From: Tissierellia bacterium
GTDB lineage: Bacteria > Bacillota > Clostridia > Peptostreptococcales > Acidaminobacteraceae
DNA: 64,000 nucleotides
Assembly (NCBI GenBank): GCA_012838225.1
Contig: DUPT01000021.1
Location: 55,049-119,048, forward strand
Reading direction: 5' to 3'
Part shown: in pieces, positions 54,197 to 63,316 of the stretch
Numbering within the stretch: the stretch's first letter is position 1
Layout of the letters: every line of letters starts with the position of its first letter
Notes under the pieces: generated by a model
What the model saw: only the letters and a program-made list of their open reading frames with translations
What the model was told of the DNA's origin: nothing
Database searches by the model: none
Program-made: the position numbers and the translations under genes

Positions 54197-55227
54197 TGAA
54201 AAAAGGTTGCAAGTACGGAACTCACCGGGTGATCGAGCCCCAGGGCGTCCTGCCCCAAGCCGCTCAAAAAATCGACAATGACATGGACATCTACTCGAAT
54301 GAAGTCCTGATCGATGTCATCGCCCTCAATATCGACTCGGCCAGCTTCCATCAGATCAAGGAAGCCAACAACGCCGATCCGGACAAGATGGGTGAGATGA
54401 TCACTTCCATCGTCTCGGAGCGCGGTAAGATGCAAAACCCCGTAACGGGTTCGGGCGGTATGCTGATCGGTAGAGTCAAGCAGGTGGGGGATGAGTATCC
54501 GGGAGATCTCAAGGTCGGCGATAAGATCGCTACCCTGGTCAGCCTGTCACTGACACCGCTCAAGATCGATCAGATCAAGCAGATCCATATGGATATCGAC
54601 AAGGTCGAGATCGATGGCACCGCCATCCTATTTGAAAGCGGCATCTATGCCAAATTGCCCGACGATATGACCGAAGCTCTGGCCCTGGCTGCGCTGGACG
54701 TTGCCGGTGCCCCGGCCCAAGCCGCCAAGCTGGCCCAACCCGGTCAATCCATCCTGATCCTGGGAGCCTCCGGAAAGAGCGGCATCATGTGCGCCTATGA
54801 AGCCCGAAAACGCGTCGGCCCGACCGGCCGGGTGGTCGGTATGGCCTCACGCGAAGAAACGGCCGAAAAGGTCCGTCAGACCGGCTTTTGTCATGAGGTC
54901 ATCGTAGCCGATGCCGGTAAACCGATGGAGGTCCTCGAAAAAGCCCTGGCGGCCAATAACGGCGAAGAATACGACCTGGCCATCAATGTCGTCAATATCC
55001 CCAATACCGAGATGAGCACCATCCTCCCGGTCCGTAATGGCGGGATCGTCTACTTCTTCAGCATGGCGACCAGCTTCACCAAAGCCGCCCTGGGAGCGGA
55101 GGGGGTCGGCAAGGATGTCACCATGATCATCGGAAACGGCTATACCAAAGACCACGCCGAAATCACACTCGAAGTCCTGCGCGAATCGGATATTCTGCGC
55201 GAGCTATTTGAAAATAGCTATCAGTAG
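54196..55227 (+). CDS. kdd: 3,5-diaminohexanoate dehydrogenase
   Basis: NAD-dependent oxidative deamination of L-erythro-3,5-diaminohexanoate. The 343-residue protein starts GCKYGTHRVIEPQGVLPQ, with an NAD-binding LILGASGKSGIM near the middle. The start ATG overlaps the kce stop by one base. Its place between kce and kamA is the standard operon order. Confidence 0.94.
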   Translation: MKKGCKYGTHRVIEPQGVLPQAAQKIDNDMDIYSNEVLIDVIALNIDSASFHQIKEANNADPDKMGEMITSIVSERGKMQNPVTGSGGMLIGRVKQVGDEYPGDLKVGDKIATLVSLSLTPLKIDQIKQIHMDIDKVEIDGTAILFESGIYAKLPDDMTEALALAALDVAGAPAQAAKLAQPGQSILILGASGKSGIMCAYEARKRVGPTGRVVGMASREETAEKVRQTGFCHEVIVADAGKPMEVLEKALAANNGEEYDLAINVVNIPNTEMSTILPVRNGGIVYFFSMATSFTKAALGAEGVGKDVTMIIGNGYTKDHAEITLEVLRESDILRELFENSYQ

Positions 55228-55239
55228 AGGAGAGAACAG

Positions 55240-56493
55240 ATGGATTATGAGAAGAACCGCAAGCGGCTGTTTCCTGACGTAACCGATGAGCAGTGGAGCG
55301 ATTGGAAGTGGCAGGTGAGAAATCGGGTCGAGACACTCGAGGAGCTCGAAGCCCTGGTCGAACTGACCGACACCGAACGTGACGGCGTAAAGACGGCCCT
55401 TGAGACCCTGCGCATGGCGATCACTCCCTATTACTTAAGTCTGATCGATTTTGACGATGAGCATGACCCGGTCAGAAAGCAAGCCATCCCGACCGCCCTC
55501 GAGGTCCATCAGGCCGATGCCGACCTGTATGACCCGCTGGCCGAGGATGAGGACTCACCGGTCCCGGGACTGACCCACCGTTATCCCGACCGGGTGCTGT
55601 TTTTGATCACCGATCAGTGCTCGATGTATTGTCGCCACTGCACCCGTCGACGCTTCGCCGGCCAACACGACGCTCCGGTCGGCAATACCGTGATCGACGG
55701 CGCGATCGAATATATCCGAAACACCCCCAGCGTCCGCGACGTCCTCCTAAGCGGCGGCGATGCGTTGTTGATGAGTGATGAGAAGCTCGAATCGATCATC
55801 TCTCGTCTGCGTGAGATCCCGCATGTCGAGATCATCCGCATCGGCAGCCGGGTGCCGGTCGTCATGCCTCAGCGCATCACCCAGGACCTGGTCGATATGC
55901 TGAAGAAATACCACCCCATCTGGCTCAATACTCACTTCAATCATCCCAATGAAATCACCCGTGAATCAGCCGAGGCCTGTGCCCGGATGGCCGATGCCGG
56001 TATCCCGCTGGGCAATCAATCGGTCCTGCTGCGCGGCATCAATGACTGCCCGCATGTCATGATGAAGCTGGTCCACGGCCTGGTCAAGATCCGGGTCCGG
56101 CCCTACTATATCTATCAGTGTGACCTGTCGATGGGCCTCGAACACTTCCGGACCACCGTATCCAAAGGCATCGAGATCATCGAATCACTTCGCGGCCATA
56201 CCTCGGGCTATGCTGTTCCGACCTTTGTGGTCGACGCCCCCGGCGGCGGCGGTAAGATCCCGGTGATGCCGGATTATATGATCTCACAAAGTGAAAAGCG
56301 GGTCGTCCTGCGTAACTTTGAAGGCGTCATCACGACCTATACCCAGCCGACCGACTATGAAGAGGACTGCCACTGCGAGGTCTGTCGCGGTGAGGCCAAC
56401 AATCGATTAGAGGGAGTGGCCGGACTGCTCCAGGGCAAGCAGATGGCACTGGAACCGGCCCATCTGAGCCGCAAAGAAAGACATGCCGAGTAG
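55240..56493 (+). CDS. kamA: L-lysine 2,3-aminomutase
   Basis: First pathway step, converting L-lysine to beta-lysine by a radical SAM/PLP mechanism. The 417-residue protein has the cluster motif Cys127-x3-Cys131-x2-Cys134 (CSMYCRHC), the SGGDALLM segment and the PLP region near the C-terminal half (PTFVVDAPGGGGKIP). A C-terminal CxCxxC (CHCEVC) probably helps bind zinc, as in the clostridial enzyme. It overlaps kamB. Confidence 0.97.
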   Translation: MDYEKNRKRLFPDVTDEQWSDWKWQVRNRVETLEELEALVELTDTERDGVKTALETLRMAITPYYLSLIDFDDEHDPVRKQAIPTALEVHQADADLYDPLAEDEDSPVPGLTHRYPDRVLFLITDQCSMYCRHCTRRRFAGQHDAPVGNTVIDGAIEYIRNTPSVRDVLLSGGDALLMSDEKLESIISRLREIPHVEIIRIGSRVPVVMPQRITQDLVDMLKKYHPIWLNTHFNHPNEITRESAEACARMADAGIPLGNQSVLLRGINDCPHVMMKLVHGLVKIRVRPYYIYQCDLSMGLEHFRTTVSKGIEIIESLRGHTSGYAVPTFVVDAPGGGGKIPVMPDYMISQSEKRVVLRNFEGVITTYTQPTDYEEDCHCEVCRGEANNRLEGVAGLLQGKQMALEPAHLSRKERHAE

Positions 56494-57478
56494 GCTGCTA
56501 CAAGCCGAATCGGTGGCCATTGTCGGACTCGAGAAAAACACCGGCAAAACCACCTTCCTAAACTATCTGATCGAACAAAACCGGACTGGACAGCGCCGTT
56601 TGGCGCTGACCAGCATCGGTTATGACGGGGAGGCCACCGACCTGGTGACAAAGACGGCCAAGCCGCGGATCTACGTCCCGAAGGGGACCTTGACCGCTAC
56701 GGCGCGCCGGCTGCTGCCCCGATCGAAAGTCGAAAAAGATATCCTGCTGCTTAGCGGTATTCCCAGCTCGCTGGGAGAGATCGTCATCTTTCAGACGCTG
56801 GATGACGGTTTTGTCGAGCTGGCGGGACCGGCCACGATCGAGCAGACGAAGCAGCTAAAGGACATGATCCGCGCCCTCGATGACGAGGCGCTTTTCATCG
56901 TCGATGGGGCCTTATCGCGGCTATCGAGTGCCGGTCACGGACTGGCTGAAGAGATCGTTCTTTGTACCGGGGCCTCGGTCCATCCCGACCAGACCAAGGT
57001 GCTAGAAGAGACCGTTTTGGCAGCCGAGCTGCTGCAGCTGCCGGTGGTCAGTCTCCCCGAGGATCAATCGAAGCTCCTGGCTCAAAACGACTACCTGATC
57101 GCAGGCGACGACGTCCGAGCCGATCGGTTCAACGGCCCGCTCGATATCACACAGCTGATCGAGCAGGTGACGCCAAGCGATGATCTGATCGCGCTTAACG
57201 GGGTCATCACCCAGGAGATGCTGCACGAGCTCTTAGGGGTGCCGGCGATCGAAAATATCCGCTTGGTCGGACAGGATCCGACCCGATTCTTTGTCGATCA
57301 GCCGACCTTCGATCGACTAAAACGACGAAATATCCTGCTTCAGGTGGCTCAGGCTTCTCACTTGGCGCTGGTGGTTGTCAATCCATCGGCTCCCCGGGGG
57401 CCGGGCTTTGGCCCTGATTTTTTGGAGACACTCAAACGCCGGATCGATGTGCCGGTGATCGACGTCAGGAGGATGTGA
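56483..57478 (+). CDS. kamB: KamB, putative lysine 5,6-aminomutase reactivase subunit
   Basis: A 331-residue protein with a P-loop GLEKNTGKTTFL (Lys22). KamB and KamC are found with kamD/kamE in lysine-fermenting bacteria and are thought to restore the aminomutase by exchanging damaged cobalamin. Biochemistry of the pair is sparse. The N-terminus overlaps the kamA stop by 11 bases with no strong ribosome site, so it is coupled; the stop overlaps the kamC start (TGATG). Confidence 0.87.
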   Translation: MPSRLLQAESVAIVGLEKNTGKTTFLNYLIEQNRTGQRRLALTSIGYDGEATDLVTKTAKPRIYVPKGTLTATARRLLPRSKVEKDILLLSGIPSSLGEIVIFQTLDDGFVELAGPATIEQTKQLKDMIRALDDEALFIVDGALSRLSSAGHGLAEEIVLCTGASVHPDQTKVLEETVLAAELLQLPVVSLPEDQSKLLAQNDYLIAGDDVRADRFNGPLDITQLIEQVTPSDDLIALNGVITQEMLHELLGVPAIENIRLVGQDPTRFFVDQPTFDRLKRRNILLQVAQASHLALVVVNPSAPRGPGFGPDFLETLKRRIDVPVIDVRRM

Positions 57479-58917
57479 TGGAGCTTACCCCACAAGATCA
57501 TACCGAGATCGGTTTCGAGTGGTTGATGCATCGGCTGGAGACGATCACGCCCTATGGGACCGACCGGGCCCGTGAGCAGACACCGTATCGGCCCGATCAG
57601 GCGCCGGAGCTGGAAGCCGAGCTCTCGGCGGTCGAGTTTTTCCATCAGCTGGATCCCATCAAGCTGCGACGCATCAGCGGCGCCCTGACGGCCTTTAAAG
57701 ACATCCGCCGCTCCCTCGAACGACTCGGTCACGGCGGCGTCTTCGATGAGGTCGAGTTCTATGAGATCAAGTTCTTTTGCTATCACACCGAGGTCCTGCG
57801 AGCGATCGTGTCGGAGCTAAAAAACCCAAGACTTCAGCTAATTCCGACCGATGAGATCTTTGAGATCCTCGATCCCCAGGCCAATAAGCGCCTGACCTTC
57901 CACTTCTATAATGAGTATGACGAGCGGCTTGAAGGGCTAAGAGCAGACAAACGACGGCTCGATCGGCTCTATTATCAGGACGCCGGAAACCTGGTGGCGA
58001 TGAATGAACGGGGCAAGGTGATCGCTCAGCTCGATGATGTCACCTGGGAGGTGAGACAGACCCTGTCTCGAAGGCTTCGGCCATTTGTTCAGAGGCTAAA
58101 GGAGAATATCGCCACGGTGGCCAGGATCGATCACTGGCTGGCCAAGGCCCAGCTGGCCAAGCAGTATGGTGGGGTCCGGCCAAGCCTTCAGCCGACCGTG
58201 TTAGCCCGGGGGATGCGTAATCCCTGGATCGAAGCGGTGCTAAGAGATAAGCACCGCAGCCTTCAGCCGATCGATATCGCCCTCGATAAGGGCTGTACGG
58301 TCTTGACCGGCGCCAATATGGGCGGTAAAAGCGTCTCACTAAAGACGCTATTGCTCAATGTCGAATTGTTCCGTCACGGCTACTATGTCTATGCTAAGGA
58401 GCTTTGCTGTCCTTTGTTTTCTTATGTCAGCTATCAGGCCCAGGATCAGGCCTCGCTCGAGCAGGGGCTATCGAGCTTTGGCCGCGAGGTCGTGATGATG
58501 CGTGATATCATGACCAGGCGCCAAGAGCCGGGACTGATCGTGTTGGATGAGCCGGCCCGGGGGACCAATCCGTCGGAGGCCAGTGCCATCGTGACGGCGT
58601 TGTGTCAGAGCTATCGTGAGGCTAATTCGATGCTGCTGATCGTGACCCACTTTCCCGGGGTGGCCCGGGCTGCCAATCGCCACTTCCAGATGTCGGGTCT
58701 CAGGCTCGATACCGATACGATCCGCGACTGGAGTGAAACTGAATCAGAGGAGGCCCTGGCCTATCTGGAACGACAGATGGACTATCGATTGGTCGAGGTA
58801 TCGGCCGATCAGGCCGTACCGCACGAGGGCATCCGGGTGATGCAATTCCTCGGCATGCCGGAGTCGTTTATCGATACCATCAAACAATACCTTGGAGAAG
58901 AAAATGACGAAACTTAA
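57478..58917 (+). CDS. kamC: KamC, MutS-like ATPase of the aminomutase reactivase
   Basis: A 479-residue protein whose C-terminal part is a MutS domain V ATPase: GANMGGKSVSLK with Lys284, LDEPARGTNPSEA and a VTHFPG segment. It lacks the mismatch-recognition domain of MutS, so it is not a repair protein. In this operon it is the presumed ATPase acting with KamB on lysine 5,6-aminomutase. ATG at 57478 is preferred over GTG at 57475 because AGGAGG is then better spaced. Confidence 0.9.
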   Translation: MELTPQDHTEIGFEWLMHRLETITPYGTDRAREQTPYRPDQAPELEAELSAVEFFHQLDPIKLRRISGALTAFKDIRRSLERLGHGGVFDEVEFYEIKFFCYHTEVLRAIVSELKNPRLQLIPTDEIFEILDPQANKRLTFHFYNEYDERLEGLRADKRRLDRLYYQDAGNLVAMNERGKVIAQLDDVTWEVRQTLSRRLRPFVQRLKENIATVARIDHWLAKAQLAKQYGGVRPSLQPTVLARGMRNPWIEAVLRDKHRSLQPIDIALDKGCTVLTGANMGGKSVSLKTLLLNVELFRHGYYVYAKELCCPLFSYVSYQAQDQASLEQGLSSFGREVVMMRDIMTRRQEPGLIVLDEPARGTNPSEASAIVTALCQSYREANSMLLIVTHFPGVARAANRHFQMSGLRLDTDTIRDWSETESEEALAYLERQMDYRLVEVSADQAVPHEGIRVMQFLGMPESFIDTIKQYLGEENDET

Positions 58918-60460
58918 TCTTGATCAACACCAGATTCAAGAAGCCAGAAGTCTGGCGGCGGCCATCGCCGACGATACCCAGCGGTTTGTAGACGCCCATA
59001 CCACGGTCACCGTGGAGCGGACGATCTGCCGGCTGTTTGGCATCGATGGCGTCAATGAAGATGAGGTACCGCTGCCCAATGTGCTGATCGATCATCTGGT
59101 GGAGAAAAACGCCCTGGCCGGCGGGATCAGCTACTATCTGGCAAATGCCATGCTGGTGAGTGGCCAAACGCCTCAGGAGTTGGCCGAAGCCGTCTCACGC
59201 GGCGAGACCGACCTGACGACCTTCCCGGCTCAGCCGCAAGCGGAGGTGGAGGAGCTGCTCAATCAGATGGCTCAAGAAGCCGCCGCCACCATTCGGGCCA
59301 ATCGAAAAATCCGGACCGATCGGCTGGCCCAGTATGGCGATAAGACCGGCCCCTTGCTCTATGTCATCGTGGCGACCGGTAATATCTATGAGGATATCAC
59401 GCAGGCCAAAGCGGCTGCCAGGCAGGGCGCCGATGTCATCGCTGTCATTCGGACTACGGGGCAGAGCCTGCTTGACTATGTGCCCTATGGTGCGACCACC
59501 GAAGGCTTTGGCGGCACCATGGCGACCCAAGAAAACTTCCGACTGATGCGGGCGGCGCTCGATGAGGTCGGGGATGAGCTGGGACGCTATATCCGCTTAT
59601 GTAACTACTGCTCGGGACTGTGTATGCCTGAGATCGCCGCCATGGGAGCGCTCGAGCGCCTCGATGTCATGCTAAATGACGCCCTCTATGGCATCCTGTT
59701 TCGCGACATCAATATGAAGCGCACCATCGTCGATCAGTATTTCTCCCGCATGATAAACGGCTATGCCGGCGTCATCATCAATACCGGAGAAGACAACTAT
59801 CTGACGACGGCCGATGCCTATGAGGAGGCTCACACCGTGTTGGCCTCGCAGTTCATTAATGAGCAGTTTGCATTAAAGGCCGGACTGCCTGAGGAGCAGA
59901 TGGGACTGGGCCATGCCTTTGAGATGGATCCCGATATGCCCAATGCCTTCTTGTTTGAGATCGCTCAAGCCCAGATGGCCCGTGAGATCTTCCCGAAGGC
60001 ACCGCTCAAGTATATGCCGCCGACCAAATTCAAGACCGGCGATATCTTCCGGGCCCAGGTCCAGGATGCACTGTTTAATATCATCACCGTCTTGACCCAT
60101 CAGCGGATCCACCTGCTGGGGATGCTGACCGAGGCCATCCATACGCCGTTTATGAGTGATCGGGCGATCTCGCTCGATAATGCCTCCTATATCGCTCGCA
60201 CCATGCGCGATCTGGGAGATGAGATCACCTTTAAGGACGGCGGCTTGGTCCAGGCCAGAGCCCAACACGTGCTAAGTGATGCCCTGGGCATCCTGAGTGA
60301 GATCGCCGGGATCGGCTTGTTCGAGACGCTCGAGCAGGGCAAGTTTGCCGGTATCAAGCGCTCACCCCAACGCGGCAAGGGACTAGACGGCGTTGTCCAA
60401 AAGGATCACACCTATCTCAATCCCTTCATTGAGATCTTTATGGAAGGAGAGCGAGCATGA
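58904..60460 (+). CDS. kamD: Beta-lysine 5,6-aminomutase alpha subunit
   Basis: Large subunit of the adenosylcobalamin- and PLP-dependent mutase that turns beta-lysine into 3,5-diaminohexanoate. The 518-residue TIM-barrel protein has IRTTGQSLLDYVPYGATTEG and CNYCSGLCMPEIAAMGA. ATG at 58904 is chosen over an in-frame ATG at 58892: GGAG at 58894-58897 gives a proper site. It overlaps kamC and kamE at its ends. Confidence 0.96.
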   Translation: MTKLNLDQHQIQEARSLAAAIADDTQRFVDAHTTVTVERTICRLFGIDGVNEDEVPLPNVLIDHLVEKNALAGGISYYLANAMLVSGQTPQELAEAVSRGETDLTTFPAQPQAEVEELLNQMAQEAAATIRANRKIRTDRLAQYGDKTGPLLYVIVATGNIYEDITQAKAAARQGADVIAVIRTTGQSLLDYVPYGATTEGFGGTMATQENFRLMRAALDEVGDELGRYIRLCNYCSGLCMPEIAAMGALERLDVMLNDALYGILFRDINMKRTIVDQYFSRMINGYAGVIINTGEDNYLTTADAYEEAHTVLASQFINEQFALKAGLPEEQMGLGHAFEMDPDMPNAFLFEIAQAQMAREIFPKAPLKYMPPTKFKTGDIFRAQVQDALFNIITVLTHQRIHLLGMLTEAIHTPFMSDRAISLDNASYIARTMRDLGDEITFKDGGLVQARAQHVLSDALGILSEIAGIGLFETLEQGKFAGIKRSPQRGKGLDGVVQKDHTYLNPFIEIFMEGERA

Positions 60461-61206
60461 GTCAAGCCATGAAAAATCTGGTCTCGCCCTATGGCGACAC
60501 CCTAAATGACGGAAAAGTCCAGCTTAGCTTCACCCTTCCGGTGCCAAATGATGAGCGGGGGATGGAGGCAGCCAAGGTATTGGCCAAGCAGATGGGACTA
60601 AGAGAGCCGCTGGTGACGGCCCATATCACCCTGGACAAGGAGTTCACCTTCTATATCGTCTATGGCTCGGTGTCCTACCAGGTCAATCTCGACGATATCC
60701 AGGTCGAGGTGGTCCAAAACGAAGTCATGACGATGGATGAGACGGATGATTTCATCCGCAGCCGGATCGGCCGCAAGGTCGTCGTGATCGGAGCCTCTAC
60801 CGGGACCGATGCCCATACGGTGGGGATCGATGCCATCATGAATATGAAGGGCTATGCCGGCCACTACGGGCTCGAGCGCTATGAGATGATCGAGGCCCAT
60901 AACCTAGGCTCACAGGTGACCAATCAAGAGTTCATTGAAGCCGCCATCGAGCTGAAGGCTGATGTTTTACTGGTGTCTCAGACCGTAACTCAAAAAGACG
61001 TCCATGTCACCAATATGACCGAGCTGGTCGAGCTCCTCGAAGCCGCCAACCTGCGCCATCAGGTGCTGCTGGTCGCCGGTGGGGCTCGGATCAGCAATGA
61101 ACTGGCCAAAGAGATCGGCTTTGACGCCGGCTTTGGACCCGGCCGCTACGCCGATGATGTGGCGACCTATGTCGTCAACGAACTGGTCGATCGAGAGATG
61201 ATCTAG
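60457..61206 (+). CDS. kamE: Beta-lysine 5,6-aminomutase beta subunit
   Basis: Small subunit carrying the cobalamin and PLP anchors. The 249-residue protein has the B12 motif D118-x-H120-x2-G123 (TDAHTVG). Lys131 lies 11 residues after His120, the same spacing as His133/Lys144 of the C. sticklandii enzyme, so Lys131 should bind PLP. The C-terminal Rossmann-like B12 domain follows. A terminator lies just after. Confidence 0.97.
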   Translation: MSQAMKNLVSPYGDTLNDGKVQLSFTLPVPNDERGMEAAKVLAKQMGLREPLVTAHITLDKEFTFYIVYGSVSYQVNLDDIQVEVVQNEVMTMDETDDFIRSRIGRKVVVIGASTGTDAHTVGIDAIMNMKGYAGHYGLERYEMIEAHNLGSQVTNQEFIEAAIELKADVLLVSQTVTQKDVHVTNMTELVELLEAANLRHQVLLVAGGARISNELAKEIGFDAGFGPGRYADDVATYVVNELVDREMI

Positions 61207-61213
61207 TCCAACC

Positions 61214-61247
61214 AAAAAGCATCCTGTTTTTTAAGGGTGCTTTTTTT
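61214..61247 (+). terminator. Terminator after kamE
   Basis: AAAAAGCATCC (61214-61224) pairs with GGGTGCTTTTT (61235-61245) with one wobble; the T-run goes to 61247. It separates kamE from the DUF401 gene, perhaps incompletely. Confidence 0.85.
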
Positions 61248-61292
61248 ATTGCTTGGTGTATGATGAGAAGACAAAGAACAAAGGATGGCGCT

Positions 61293-62501
61293 ATGGGTCT
61301 TGATCTAGTGAAAATAGGCGTGGTGTTTGTGGTTATTATCCTATTCACCTGGCGAAAAAAGGGCTTGGATATCGCGATGCTTGGCGGCACGATCACCGCC
61401 CTCATCCTCTATCGGATCGGACCGGCTGAGATCGCCGGTTTGACGGGGCGGGGCTTGACGTCTTCGGCGACGCTGGAAATGATCGCGTCGTTCTATCTCA
61501 TCACCTTTGTCCAGCGCATCCTGCAGCGGCGGGGGCGATTGCTTCAGGCGGAGGAGTCGCTTAGCCGGCTGTTTCGATCTAAGCGGGTCAATGCCATGTT
61601 GATCCCGTTTGTCATCGGCTTTTTGCCCTCGGCCGGAGCGGTGCTATTGGCTGCGCCGATCGTTCGAAATGCCGCCGGTGATTCGCTCGATGTCAAGGAG
61701 CAGGCCTTTGTCGCCAGCTACTATCGCCATATCGCCGAGAGCTTTCTACCGACCTATACCTCGGTCCTGTTGGCGCTGCAGCTCTCAGGGCTGTCGATGT
61801 CACGCTATATCCTGGCGATGATGCCGCTGGTGGGGCTGCTGTTTGTCCTGGGCTATGTCTTCTATGTCCGAAGGATCGAGCCGGTCCGATTGCCGGCGGC
61901 TGAGTCAAAGGCCTTGGCTCTAAGAGGCGTGTGTCACGGTCTGTGGCCGATCCTCATGACGGTGCTGATCATCGTCGTGTTTGAGCTGAGGGTGTCTCTG
62001 TCTGTTTTGATCGTGATCGCGCTCCAACTGGTCGTAGAGCGAGTCAAGCTAAGTGAAATCAAGTCGCTGATCGTTTCGGCTCTGGAGCCCAGAGTCCTGG
62101 TGATGATCGGGCTGGTCATGGTCTTTAAGGAGGTGCTGGCGTCGACCGGTGCGATCGACCGGATCGCTGCCGGGGTGGCGGAGCTGACGCTGTCTCCGGT
62201 CGTCGTCTTTAGCCTGATCTTCTTTTTGGCCTCTCTCTTGTTGGGCTCAAGCGGTACGATTGCCGTCTTTATCCCGATGGCCTTTGCGGCCGTACCGGGA
62301 GCAGGGACTCCGCTGCTGGTCCTTTTGATGTCGGTGGCCTATATCGCCATGCAGGTGGCGCCGACGCATATTTGTCTTGGGATCGTGGTCAATGAATTTG
62401 AGATCTCTCTAGCCGATCTGATCGCTAAGACGATGCCGATCCTGATCATCTTTTTACTTCTTCTCACCGGCTACTATCAGCTGCTTCAATTGTTTTTCTA
62501 G
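61293..62501 (+). CDS. DUF401-family membrane transporter
   Basis: A 402-residue polytopic membrane protein with about ten hydrophobic segments. Its GFLPSAGAVLLAAP and SYYRHIAESFLPTY segments are typical of the DUF401 (ion-transporter-like) family, distantly related to DctM/GntP-like carriers. The ATG at 61293 follows AAAGGA. It follows the lysine operon directly, so transport of lysine, beta-lysine or an end product such as butyrate is plausible but unproven. Confidence 0.82.
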   Translation: MGLDLVKIGVVFVVIILFTWRKKGLDIAMLGGTITALILYRIGPAEIAGLTGRGLTSSATLEMIASFYLITFVQRILQRRGRLLQAEESLSRLFRSKRVNAMLIPFVIGFLPSAGAVLLAAPIVRNAAGDSLDVKEQAFVASYYRHIAESFLPTYTSVLLALQLSGLSMSRYILAMMPLVGLLFVLGYVFYVRRIEPVRLPAAESKALALRGVCHGLWPILMTVLIIVVFELRVSLSVLIVIALQLVVERVKLSEIKSLIVSALEPRVLVMIGLVMVFKEVLASTGAIDRIAAGVAELTLSPVVVFSLIFFLASLLLGSSGTIAVFIPMAFAAVPGAGTPLLVLLMSVAYIAMQVAPTHICLGIVVNEFEISLADLIAKTMPILIIFLLLLTGYYQLLQLFF

Positions 62502-62519
62502 AAGCGAGTGCCGGGCAGC

Positions 62520-62544
62520 AAAAAGGAGCGATCGCTCGCTCCTT
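62520..62544 (-). terminator. Terminator after the GNAT gene
   Basis: Minus strand: AAGGAGCGA (62544-62536), loop GCGA, TCGCTCCTT (62531-62523), then T-run (complement of A 62520-62524). It may also weakly stop the convergent DUF401 transcript. Confidence 0.85.
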
Positions 62545-62562
62545 GGGTCGGGTTTATTCTTC
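62520..62562. repeat. Direct repeat A: copy of the rplY tail and terminator
   Basis: Positions 62523-62562 match 63277-63316 with 36 of 40 identical and no gaps. In copy B this includes the rplY stop and last two Glu codons; copy A has no matching reading frame. The copies flank the GNAT gene. Confidence 0.8.
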
Positions 62563-62618
62563 TTTTCGTCTTCGGGGCGTCTTTTAGGGACAGCTGATCG
62601 AAGTTTTAAGTTGCCTGA

Positions 62619-63143
62619 TCAGATGAATTTGCGTAGTTCCAGCGCATCAAACACGATCGTCGTTTTCGACTTATGAAAGCGTGTGTCTTGGGCCTTCGTA
62701 AATCCATTCTTATTACAGACCTTGAGTGAGGCCGTATTGTCCTTGGCAATTTCAGCACTCATGCCCCGACCGCCACGTGATTTGATAAAGCATTCCAGCC
62801 CCCTGATCAATTCGGTGGCTAGTCCTTGATTCCACCATGGGTAGGAGATCGTATATCCGATTCCCCAAATACCATCGTCCATCAGCCAAGTGCTGGCAGT
62901 GCCGTTTATCTCACCGGTCTGTTTATCTTGAGTGACAAAATAGAACTCAACATCCCACTGTTTGTTTTTGAGAAGTTCATCTTCCTTGAACATGGCTCTG
63001 AGTTCATCCCCGTTTTTATAGTAGGGGTCGCCCATGTATCGCCCAACTTCTTTACTGCCCCAAGAGTCGGCGACGATATCACAATCCGCCATCGTCATGT
63101 CTCTTACCATCAAACGATCCGTATAGAATCTGATATTTGTCAT
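62619..63143 (-). CDS. GNAT-family N-acetyltransferase
   Basis: A 174-residue RimJ/RimL-like acetyltransferase: YTDRLMVRDMTMAD at the start, GYTISYPWWNQGLATELI (acetyl-CoA loop region) and KVCNKNGFTKA near the end. Substrate unknown; such proteins modify protein N-termini, ribosomal proteins or antibiotics. Base and codon use look more AT-rich than in the neighbours (AAA, TTT, AAT frequent), which with the flanking direct repeats suggests later insertion. The upstream gap 63144-63272 shows no clear promoter. Confidence 0.85.
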   Translation of the reverse strand: MTNIRFYTDRLMVRDMTMADCDIVADSWGSKEVGRYMGDPYYKNGDELRAMFKEDELLKNKQWDVEFYFVTQDKQTGEINGTASTWLMDDGIWGIGYTISYPWWNQGLATELIRGLECFIKSRGGRGMSAEIAKDNTASLKVCNKNGFTKAQDTRFHKSKTTIVFDALELRKFI

Positions 63144-63272
63144 ATGGCCTCCCTGGATGATAGATGGGTCTTAGAAATCGGTTTGTCGTTCGAACTGATG
63201 TGGCAGAGAGCTACGCTTTCAAAGAAAAAAGACTGCTTTCAATCAGCCTCGGTTCTGGTGGCCTACCTTCAT

Positions 63273-63299
63273 AAAAAAGGAGCGATTGCTCGCTCCTTT
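63273..63299 (-). terminator. Terminator after rplY
   Basis: Minus strand: AAAGGAGCGA (63299-63290), loop GCAA, TCGCTCCTTT (63285-63276), then T-run (complement of A 63273-63278). Confidence 0.88.
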
Positions 63300-63316
63300 G
63301 GTAGGGCTTATTCTTC
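63274..63316. repeat. Direct repeat B: genuine rplY tail and terminator
   Basis: Partner of the repeat at 62520-62562, with the same ungapped register from AAGGAGCGA to TTATTCTTC. Here TTA is the complement of the rplY stop codon. Confidence 0.8.

Noticed and set aside
57478..58917. MutS mismatch-repair protein
   Set aside because: Only the ATPase domain is shared; no mismatch-recognition domain, and it is embedded in the kam operon, so KamC is the better call.
62551..62600. Remnant coding region of a second rplY copy
   Set aside because: Only the stop and two Glu codons match; stops appear in the frame immediately upstream, so there is no surviving pseudogene to annotate, only a short repeat.
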